6,396 bases of DNA from Anaerolineales bacterium (lineage in GTDB: Bacteria > Chloroflexota > Anaerolineae > Anaerolineales > DRMV01), in NCBI GenBank assembly GCA_015491595.1, contig WFVP01000255.1, positions 1 to 6,396 on the forward strand, in the 5' to 3' direction. How positions within the stretch are numbered: the first letter of the stretch is position 1; each line of letters begins with the position of its first letter. Positions 1 through 5,159 of the stretch are shown here, piece after piece. Made by a program: the position numbers and the translations under genes. A model generated the notes under the pieces. It did no database searches. It saw only the letters and a list, made by a program, of their open reading frames with translations, and had not been told where the DNA came from.

Positions 1-19
1 CCCTAATCCACGCCAGGAC

Positions 20-55
20 AAAAAACGGGCCGGAATGCAAAGATTCCGGCCCGTT
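20..55 (-). terminator. Intrinsic terminator closing the nuoB-to-flavin-reductase operon
   Basis: A perfect 13-bp inverted repeat (24-36 with 43-55, arm AACGGGCCGGAAT) encloses a 6-base loop. Read on the minus strand, the GC-rich stem runs directly into six T residues (25 down to 20), which is the classic rho-independent layout. It lies about 30 bases after the flavin reductase stop codon and is the only good terminator seen after nuoB, so it is the likely 3' end of the five-gene unit. There is no T-run on the plus side, so it should work in one direction only. Confidence 0.93.
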
Positions 56-84
56 ACTGCTTGGGATGAGGTCCAGGCTGCCTT

Positions 85-567
85 TCAACCCCCATACTGC
101 CAGCCGGTCTCCTGAAGTAGAAGGGGCTGGGCTTCAGGGTTCCGCAAGCCCACGCTGACCACTTCGGCCACCACCACGGTGTGGTCCCCTCGCTCCACCA
201 CATCGGTGACCCGGGCCTCGAACCACGCGGGCGCGTCCAGCAACAGGGGCGCGCCCGTTTCGGGGCCGGGCTCGAAGGCGTAACCGTTCAGCTTGCCATC
301 CTGCACCTGAGCCCCACGGAAAAAGGCCGCGGCCAGGTCTTTCTGGCCGGTGCCCAGAATATTGACCGCGAAGGCTCCCGCGGCCTTCACCTGGTGGTAC
401 AGGTAGCTATCGGCCTTCAGGGCCGTCATGACCAGCGGGGGTTTGAAGGAAGCCTGGGAGAGCCACGTAATCGTTCCCGCGGCCACCTGACCCTCGTGCA
501 GGGCGGTGGCCACGTACAGGCCGTACGGAATCATGCGCAGGACGCGCTTACGCACCTTCTCGTCCAC
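85..567 (-). CDS. Flavin reductase-like FMN-binding protein (flavoredoxin/Hrb N-domain type)
   Basis: A 160-residue single-domain protein of the flavin reductase-like family, which folds as a split beta-barrel dimer that binds FMN and passes electrons from NAD(P)H or a partner redox protein. Visible family marks are YGLYV (residues 15-19), TWLSQASFKPPLV (34-46), FAVNILG (66-72), the GDHTVVVAEV stretch (127-136) and the terminal GWQYGG. The length fits a stand-alone flavin reductase; no rubredoxin or other domain follows. The frame is open up to a TTG at 612, but that codon overlaps the mrp stop and has no ribosome site. The GTG at 567 has GGGAGG six bases upstream and gives the usual family N-terminus (MDEKVRKRVLRMIPYG), so I chose it. 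It is the last gene of the nuo operon, 34 bases after mrp and just before the terminator. The family is secure; the electron donor and acceptor cannot be read from the sequence. Confidence 0.88.
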   Translation of the reverse strand: MDEKVRKRVLRMIPYGLYVATALHEGQVAAGTITWLSQASFKPPLVMTALKADSYLYHQVKAAGAFAVNILGTGQKDLAAAFFRGAQVQDGKLNGYAFEPGPETGAPLLLDAPAWFEARVTDVVERGDHTVVVAEVVSVGLRNPEAQPLLLQETGWQYGG

Positions 568-573
568 GGTCCA

Positions 574-579
574 CCTCCC
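574..579 (-). promoter_or_regulatory. Ribosome binding site that sets the flavin reductase start
   Basis: GGGAGG on the minus strand, followed by a six-base spacer and GTG at 567. No comparable purine run precedes the upstream in-frame TTG at 612. This favours the shorter, non-overlapping gene with a GTG start. Confidence 0.8.
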
Positions 580-601
580 ATCCACCAAAGGTCGTTGGCC
601 C

Positions 602-1705
602 TCAACGCCCAATCCGCGGTCCGCGGATGAGAGGAATGCGGCCCCCAGCGCCCGAAGGCGTCTCCCGAGGCTGAGTCACCGCCTGTACGCTGATGCGCGC
701 GGCCACCTGCTTGGCCAGCTCCAACAGGGCCTTGGATACCGGCGCCTCGGGCTGGGTCACCACCACGGGCTTGCCGGCGTCGCCGCCTTTGCGCACTTCC
801 GGGTCCATGGGGATGGCCCCCAAATAAGGCGCATCCACCTCTTGCGCCAGGGCTTCACCGCCGCCGGCACCGAACACGTCCATGCGAGTCCCGTCGGGAA
901 GCTCCAGGTAGCTCATGTTCTCGATAATGCCCAGCACGGGCACGTTGAGCTTCCGGAACATCTCCACAGAGCGCCGCGCGTCGTCCAGGGAAACCTTTTG
1001 GGGCAAGGTGACCACCACCGCGCCGGTGAGGGGGAGCAACTGGGCCACGCTCAGGGCCGCATCCCCCGTGCCCGGGGGCAGGTCGATGATGAGGTAATCC
1101 AGTTGGCCCCAATCCACGTCGTGGAGGAACTGCCGGATGGCCGTGTGCAGCATCGGCCCCCGCCAGATGAGGGGCTGGTCCGGCGGCACCAGGAAACCGA
1201 TGGACATCAACTTCACCCCATAAGCCTCCGCCGGACGCAACTTCCCTTCCTCGGTCAGCGGAGGCAGACGGTGCACGCCCATCATGCGGGGGATGTTGGG
1301 GCCGTAGATGTCCGCATCCAGCAACCCGACCGAAGCGCCCAAATCCGCCAGGGCCACGGCCAGGTTCACGGCCACCGTGGACTTGCCCACACCGCCTTTC
1401 CCCGAACCCACCGCGATGGCCGTGCGAATATGGGGCAGGTCCAGGGCGCGAATACCCTGGGGCACCTGAGCGTCCATGGTGATGTCCACCTCCTGCACGC
1501 CCGGCAGGGCCTGCAACGCCCGACGCACATCCTCCTGGATGTGGTCCCGCAGGGGACAGGCAGGGGTGGTCAGGACGATGCGCACCGCCACCCGGCCGCC
1601 GTCCACCTGCACATCCTGGACCATGCCCAGGGAAACGATATCCCGTCCCAGTTCCGGGTCCATCACCCGGCTGAGGGCTTGTAAAACCTCGTCACGGGTC
1701 GGCAT
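602..1705 (-). CDS. mrp: Mrp/ApbC (Nbp35-Ind1 family) P-loop ATPase with N-terminal MIP18 domain, lacking CxxC
   Basis: A 367-residue cytosolic ATPase of the family that carries or inserts Fe-S clusters. Residues 1 to about 80 are a MIP18/DUF59 domain, with DPELGRDIVSLGMV at 16-29 and the TTPACPL motif at 46-52. The ATPase core follows, with a deviant Walker A GKGGVGKST (102-110, signature Lys103), the DADIYGPNIPRM switch region (130-141) and DLPPGTGD (208-215). Length and order are normal for MIP18-Mrp proteins. Odd: the stretch after ENMSY (262-266) reads LELPDGTRMDVFG where most members have a CPxC pair that holds the bridging 4Fe-4S cluster. Cys50 is the only cysteine in the protein. The ATG has AAAGGAGG five bases upstream and lies 24 bases after nuoI, so it is surely co-transcribed. 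Position next to two Fe-S subunits of complex I suggests a role in their maturation, as for mitochondrial Ind1 (inference). ApbC is an alternative name in use for the same family. Confidence 0.95.
   Translation of the reverse strand: MPTRDEVLQALSRVMDPELGRDIVSLGMVQDVQVDGGRVAVRIVLTTPACPLRDHIQEDVRRALQALPGVQEVDITMDAQVPQGIRALDLPHIRTAIAVGSGKGGVGKSTVAVNLAVALADLGASVGLLDADIYGPNIPRMMGVHRLPPLTEEGKLRPAEAYGVKLMSIGFLVPPDQPLIWRGPMLHTAIRQFLHDVDWGQLDYLIIDLPPGTGDAALSVAQLLPLTGAVVVTLPQKVSLDDARRSVEMFRKLNVPVLGIIENMSYLELPDGTRMDVFGAGGGEALAQEVDAPYLGAIPMDPEVRKGGDAGKPVVVTQPEAPVSKALLELAKQVAARISVQAVTQPRETPSGAGGRIPLIRGPRIGR
612..628. repeat. 17-bp perfect palindrome at the 3' end of mrp
   Basis: ATCCGCGG and its exact complement CCGCGGAT flank a single central base. 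It lies inside the last codons of mrp (encoding part of the IRGPRIG tail), 45 bases before the flavin reductase start. As RNA it could fold as a 6-bp stem with a 5-base loop. It may be a chance product of GC-rich coding or a small hairpin at the gene junction. Confidence 0.5.
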
Positions 1706-1729
1706 GCAATCCTCCTTTGCGCTTTGGCG

Positions 1730-2341
1730 TTACGCCGCCTTTCCCCGTCGCGCCGCCTTGGCCGCTGCCTTCTTCTCCCGCTCGGCAGCCTTGAGGGCGT
1801 ACTGGGTCGGGCGGATTTGCTGATAGTACGAAGCCGGCTTCAGGAGCCGGTTGATATCGAACACGTTGGTGGCGAAACGGTCGTACGTGGCCAGTTCGTA
1901 GTCGTGGTCCATGATGATGGCGTCAAAGGGGCAGAACTCCGCACAAAAGCCGCAGTTCATGCAGATGTCCACGTCGATATAGAACTCCGCGGGCTTCTTC
2001 AAGGGCTTCCCCGTTTCAGGGTCATGGGCCCGCACAATCCAGATGCACTGGGGCGGGCAAACCTTGGCGCAAATGCCGCACGCGGTGCAGCGGATTTCCT
2101 TCTCGCCGTTGGGCCCCTCGTCGTACACCAGGAAGGGGATGAACCGGAAGTTCTCCGGCACCGGCCGCCGTTCTTCGGGGTACTGAATGGTGAACACGCC
2201 CTCCACCTGGGGGCTGGAACGATAGAGCACCCCCTCCTGGGTGAAGTAGCGTTTGCCCAGGCGGCGGAAATCATCCACGTAGGAAGCGATGAAGTGCTTG
2301 AAAGTGACCGCAAGACCGCGCAAGATGCCACGTCCGTCCAT
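1730..2341 (-). CDS. nuoI: NADH-quinone oxidoreductase subunit I (two 4Fe-4S clusters)
   Basis: A 203-residue iron-sulfur protein of the complex I peripheral arm, matching NuoI (TYKY). It holds clusters N6a and N6b, which pass electrons towards N2 in NuoB. Two full ferredoxin motifs are visible: C85-x2-C88-x2-C91-x3-C95-P and C127-x2-C130-x2-C133-x3-C137-P, with PFLVYDE before the first and the usual IDVDICMNCGFC spacing between them. An amphipathic N-terminus (residues 1-30, GILRGLAVTFKHF) fits the membrane-facing helix of the family. The C-terminus ends in a tail rich in Ala, Lys and Arg (about 182-203), longer and more basic than I expect. ATG 2341 has AGGAGG six bases upstream. The gene lies 75 bases after nuoCD, in the place where nuoH often precedes nuoI; no nuoH is present. 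Formate hydrogenlyase-type ferredoxins are less likely given the NuoB and NuoCD neighbours. Confidence 0.96.
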   Translation of the reverse strand: MDGRGILRGLAVTFKHFIASYVDDFRRLGKRYFTQEGVLYRSSPQVEGVFTIQYPEERRPVPENFRFIPFLVYDEGPNGEKEIRCTACGICAKVCPPQCIWIVRAHDPETGKPLKKPAEFYIDVDICMNCGFCAEFCPFDAIIMDHDYELATYDRFATNVFDINRLLKPASYYQQIRPTQYALKAAEREKKAAAKAARRGKAA

Positions 2342-2392
2342 CGGGATCCTCCTGGGAACAGTTGGCCGTCGTCCTGTCTCCGTCCATGGGCG

Positions 2393-2416
2393 ACCAGGGA
2401 CAAAAGAGTCCCCGGT
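2393..2416 (-). other. Intercistronic RNA hairpin between nuoCD and nuoI
   Basis: On the minus strand, the base next to the nuoCD stop codon begins a 9-bp stem (2408-2416 with 2393-2401, one G-U pair) with a 6-base loop of mainly U. No U-run follows, so it is not a normal terminator. Such hairpins after a stop can protect or define the 3' end of the upstream message. It lies in the longest gap within the operon (75 bases). Confidence 0.55.
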
Positions 2417-4150
2417 TTATCGGTCCACCTCGCCCAGCACGATGTCAATGGAGCCGAGGATGGTCACCACGTCGGCAATCTTGTGTCCCCGGCACATGGT
2501 CTCCAGGGCCGTGAGGTTCACGAAGGAAGGCGCCCGCACGTGGTAGCGCCAGGGGTTGGGTTTGCCCGTGGAGACCACATAGAAGCCCAGCTCGCCCTTG
2601 GGCGCCTCGACGCGACCGTAGGCCTCCCCCGGCGGCACCCGCACCTGGTACTGGGGCTTGCCCGCCATGATGGGCCCGTCGGGGATGTCCCGGATGGCCT
2701 GCTGCAAGATGCGCAGGCTCTGGCGCATCTCATCAATGCGGATGAGGTAGCGGTCGTACACATCGCCGTGATAGCGCACGGCCACGTCGAAGTCAAAGCG
2801 GTCGTAAATGCTGTAGGGGTCGGCCCGGCGGACGTCGTAGGGCACGCCCGAAGCCCGCAGCACCGGACCCGAGGTGGAGAGGGCGATGGCTTCCTCCGCC
2901 GTGAGCACGCCCACGCCGATGGTCCGGCTCTTGATGAGCTCGCTCTCCGTCAGATACCGGTCCAGCTCATCCACCTTCCGAGGCAACCGGTCGGTGACCA
3001 GCTCCACCAGTTTCTTCCAAGCGTCCTCGGGGATGTCCCGGGCCACACCGCCAAAACGGAAGTAGTTGTTCATCATGCGGGAGCCGGTGACCGCCTCAAA
3101 CACGTCCAGGATGAGCTCCCGCTCCTCAATGGCGTACAGGGCCGGGGTGAAGAAGGCCCCCAGGTCGTTCAACAAGAACCCAATGGCCCACAGGTGGTTC
3201 ACGATACGGGTGAGCTCGGCCATGATGACCCGGATGTACTCGGCTCGCTCCGGCGGCTGGATACCCATGAGCTTCTCCACCGCCAGCACGTAGCCGAAGT
3301 TGTTGGCCATGGCCGAGATGTAATCCAGGCGGTCGGTATAAGGGATGTTCATAATCCACGTGTTCCGCTCGCCTATCTTCTCGTGGTTGCGGTGTAGATA
3401 GCCCATCACGGGCTCCAGGGCCACGATGGTCTCGCCATCCAAGGTCACAATCATGCGGAACACGCCATGGGTGGAGGGGTGCTGCGGTCCCAGGTTGATG
3501 ACCACCCGCTCCGTCCGTAGGTCGTCCCGGATTTCCGAACGCTTGAGGACGGCCTGGTAGAGGATTTCGTCCGCGGTCTCGGGTTCCCAGGTGTAGGGGT
3601 CGAAACCCGGAGGATAGTCCACGTTCTTCCCAAAGGGATTGCGGTCCTCGTGGTGGAAGTGCTTCCCTTCCGGCCAACGGCTGGAATAGGGCTTGCCTTC
3701 TTCTTCAAAGTAAGGTTCTCGCCAGTCCTTCCGCAGGGGATGCCCCCAGAAGCCCTCCCACAGGAGGATGCGCCGCAAGTTGGGATGACCTTCAAAGCGG
3801 ATGCCCAGAAGGTCCCAGGCCTCCCGTTCCTGGAAGTTGGCGCCGGGATAGATGTCCACCAGAGAGGGGACCACAGGGTTGTCCCGGGGAACCTGCACCT
3901 TGAACACCAATCCCGGGCCACCGGTGCTCTTGTACACGTGGTAGACCACCTCCATCTTGCCTTCGGGGAGATAGTCCACGCCGGTAAGGGAGGCCAGATA
4001 GTCGTAACCGTATTCGTCTCGCAAGGCTTTGGCGAAGTCCTTGAGGTGCTGCACGTCCACGATGTAGCCCTCATACCCTTTACGGGTATCGGGCGTAATC
4101 ACGCCAGCAAAACGGGTTTCCAGTTCGGGGACCGTCACCAGTGTGGTCAT
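2417..4150 (-). CDS. nuoCD: NADH-quinone oxidoreductase fused subunits C and D
   Basis: A 577-residue fusion of the 30-kDa (NuoC) and 49-kDa (NuoD) subunits of the complex I peripheral arm, as in E. coli NuoCD. Residues 1 to about 145 are NuoC, with its signature [20 protein letters not shown] at 108-127. A linker of about 70 residues follows, and NuoD starts near 216 ([14 protein letters not shown]). His228 and Tyr277 (in DRLDY) match by motif the quinone-pocket residues His38 and Tyr87 of Thermus Nqo4, so the pocket looks intact. The 49-kDa signature region reads [12 protein letters not shown] at 252-263, with Asn where Gly/Ala is usual. The end, [12 protein letters not shown], is the normal conserved terminus of NuoD. 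ATG 4150 has AGGAGG seven bases upstream and lies 31 bases after nuoB. The frame is continuous with no sign of an internal stop or restart. It joins NuoB and NuoI to form the quinone-reducing module at the membrane surface. Confidence 0.96.
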   Translation of the reverse strand: MTTLVTVPELETRFAGVITPDTRKGYEGYIVDVQHLKDFAKALRDEYGYDYLASLTGVDYLPEGKMEVVYHVYKSTGGPGLVFKVQVPRDNPVVPSLVDIYPGANFQEREAWDLLGIRFEGHPNLRRILLWEGFWGHPLRKDWREPYFEEEGKPYSSRWPEGKHFHHEDRNPFGKNVDYPPGFDPYTWEPETADEILYQAVLKRSEIRDDLRTERVVINLGPQHPSTHGVFRMIVTLDGETIVALEPVMGYLHRNHEKIGERNTWIMNIPYTDRLDYISAMANNFGYVLAVEKLMGIQPPERAEYIRVIMAELTRIVNHLWAIGFLLNDLGAFFTPALYAIEERELILDVFEAVTGSRMMNNYFRFGGVARDIPEDAWKKLVELVTDRLPRKVDELDRYLTESELIKSRTIGVGVLTAEEAIALSTSGPVLRASGVPYDVRRADPYSIYDRFDFDVAVRYHGDVYDRYLIRIDEMRQSLRILQQAIRDIPDGPIMAGKPQYQVRVPPGEAYGRVEAPKGELGFYVVSTGKPNPWRYHVRAPSFVNLTALETMCRGHKIADVVTILGSIDIVLGEVDR

Positions 4151-4181
4151 GGGTGAGCCTCCTGGATATGGGCGGTTTGCT

Positions 4182-4859
4182 TCACGACTGCTCCGCGGTC
4201 GATTCGCCGACCTGGGCCTGCATTTCCTGCAATTTCTTCATGGTGTATTCTCGAATCATGGGGAAGTCCCGCGGGTCCATGATGTCCGGACCCAGCACGG
4301 GCTCGGGGATGTACTCGTCCTTCTGGAGGTACACCTCCTTCAAGGACTGCTTCTCAATCTTCTGCTGCAACTTCATCAAACCGTACAGCAGGGCTTCCGG
4401 CGTCGGCGGGCACCCGGGGATGTACACGTCCACCGGGATGTACTTGTCCACCCCCGACACCACATTGTAGCCCTCCTTGAAGGGGCCGCCTCCCGAAGCG
4501 CACGCCCCCATGGCGATGACGTACTTGGGCAGGGGCATCTGGTTGTACAGGCGCACAATCAGGGGCATCATGCGCTTGGTCACCGTCCCGGACACAATCA
4601 TCACGTCCGCCTGGCGGGGGCTGGGCCGCATGACCTCCATGCCGAAACGGGCCAGGTCGAACCGGGAGGCCGCGGTGGCAATCATCTCAATCGCGCAACA
4701 CGCCAGACCGAACATCATCGGCCAGATGGAATTGCGCCGGCCCCAGTTGTACAGCCGATTAAGGGTGGTGATAACCACGTGGCCCTTGACCTCGTCGGGA
4801 ATGTCGTAGCCGGGCACCTGCAACCCTTCCAGCCGGTCCTTGCCTTCACGACGCACCAT
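4182..4859 (-). CDS. nuoB: NADH-quinone oxidoreductase subunit B (cluster N2)
   Basis: A 225-residue NuoB/PSST subunit, which holds cluster N2, the last Fe-S centre before quinone. All four ligands are visible: the tandem Cys54-Cys55 in GLACCAIEM, Cys120 in [10 protein letters not shown] and Cys150 in [15 protein letters not shown]. Core motifs such as [15 protein letters not shown] (80-94) are also intact. After the core there is a tail of about 55 residues (170-225), ending acidic and polar, so the protein is somewhat longer than compact NuoB proteins. The frame opens at GTG 4865, but the GAGGAGG ribosome site is only one base from that codon and seven bases from ATG 4859, so ATG 4859 is chosen. 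It is the first gene of the operon; the preceding gene is cstA rather than nuoA. [NiFe]-hydrogenase small-subunit relatives share the fold, but the double Cys and the NuoCD neighbour make complex I clear. Confidence 0.97.
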   Translation of the reverse strand: MVRREGKDRLEGLQVPGYDIPDEVKGHVVITTLNRLYNWGRRNSIWPMMFGLACCAIEMIATAASRFDLARFGMEVMRPSPRQADVMIVSGTVTKRMMPLIVRLYNQMPLPKYVIAMGACASGGGPFKEGYNVVSGVDKYIPVDVYIPGCPPTPEALLYGLMKLQQKIEKQSLKEVYLQKDEYIPEPVLGPDIMDPRDFPMIREYTMKKLQEMQAQVGESTAEQS

Positions 4860-4866
4860 CAGCACA

Positions 4867-4873
4867 CCTCCTC
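4867..4873 (-). promoter_or_regulatory. Ribosome binding site that sets the nuoB start
   Basis: GAGGAGG on the minus strand, seven bases before ATG 4859 and only one base before the alternative GTG 4865. The spacing decides for the ATG. Confidence 0.85.
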
Positions 4874-4895
4874 AATGCCACGACAGGGTGCGCTT

Positions 4896-4923
4896 ATTAT
4901 ACCCCATTCCCCACAGATGACCA
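4896..4923 (-). promoter_or_regulatory. Probable sigma-70-type promoter of the nuoB operon
   Basis: A perfect TATAAT lies at 4901 down to 4896 on the minus strand. Sixteen bases upstream is TGGTCA (4923-4918), four of six matches to TTGACA. Transcription would begin near 4889, giving a leader of about 30 bases before nuoB. The -10 box is striking in a GC-rich gap and lies between the cstA terminator and the nuoB ribosome site, as expected for an operon promoter. The -35 assignment is weaker than the -10. Confidence 0.72.
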
Positions 4924-4929
4924 GGGCGG

Positions 4930-4989
4930 ATTTTCGCAAACTTGCGCTGCAGAAAATGGTCGAATTTCGAAAATACGCATTTTCAAAAT
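4930..4989. promoter_or_regulatory. AT-rich block with small dyads upstream of the nuoB promoter
   Basis: About 35% GC by hand count, against clearly GC-rich surroundings. It contains the palindromes ATTTTCAAAAT (4979-4989) and TTTCGAAA (4965-4972), the dyad CGCAAACTTGCG (4935-4946), and the inverted pair ATTTTCG (4930-4936) and CGAAAAT (4968-4974). It begins a few bases upstream of the -35 box. It could be an UP element, a curved A/T-tract region or a repressor or activator site; no known operator is recognised. The rest of the 4860-5159 gap holds the promoter, the cstA terminator and no convincing gene. Confidence 0.45.
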
Positions 4990-5076
4990 CTAACCCTCGA
5001 CCCCGGGGAGACAGAGATAATGTGAAAGCAGCGGCATCTCCTCCTTTCGAATCCTCCCAACCGAGGCCGGACAAAC

Positions 5077-5114
5077 AAAAAGACGGTGAGCGGAGGAGAA
5101 CCCCGCTCACCGTC
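5077..5114 (-). terminator. Intrinsic terminator of cstA
   Basis: A perfect 12-bp stem (5082-5093 with 5103-5114, arm GACGGTGAGCGG) with a 9-base loop. On the minus strand it is followed by TTTTT (5081-5077) and further T-rich bases. It begins about 46 bases after the cstA stop codon. It separates cstA from the nuo operon, so the two are independent transcription units. Confidence 0.92.
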
Positions 5115-5159
5115 GGAACGGCTTCACGCCGGAAAACCGGGCGTCCGCCGACGTCCGGG

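Noticed and set aside
568..612. TTG at 612 as the start of the flavin reductase gene
   Set aside because: No ribosome site before it, it overlaps the mrp end, and the added residues are outside the family's usual N-terminus; GTG 567 has a well-placed site.
506..1684. Plus-strand frame of 392 codons opposite mrp
   Set aside because: Antisense shadow of mrp, low-complexity peptide rich in His and Arg.
2379..2387. ATGGACGGA repeat upstream of the nuoI start as an alternative start
   Set aside because: It is out of frame with nuoI (46 bases upstream) and has no ribosome site; the repeat is probably chance.
1724..3397. Long plus-strand open frame (557 codons) opposite nuoI and nuoCD
   Set aside because: It is the antisense shadow of GC-rich genes whose minus-strand products are clear family members; the peptide is His, Val and Gly rich with no motif.
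4889..5159. Riboswitch or small RNA in the nuoB upstream gap
   Set aside because: Beyond the cstA terminator there is no extended fold that I recognise, and the predicted leader of nuoB is only about 30 bases.
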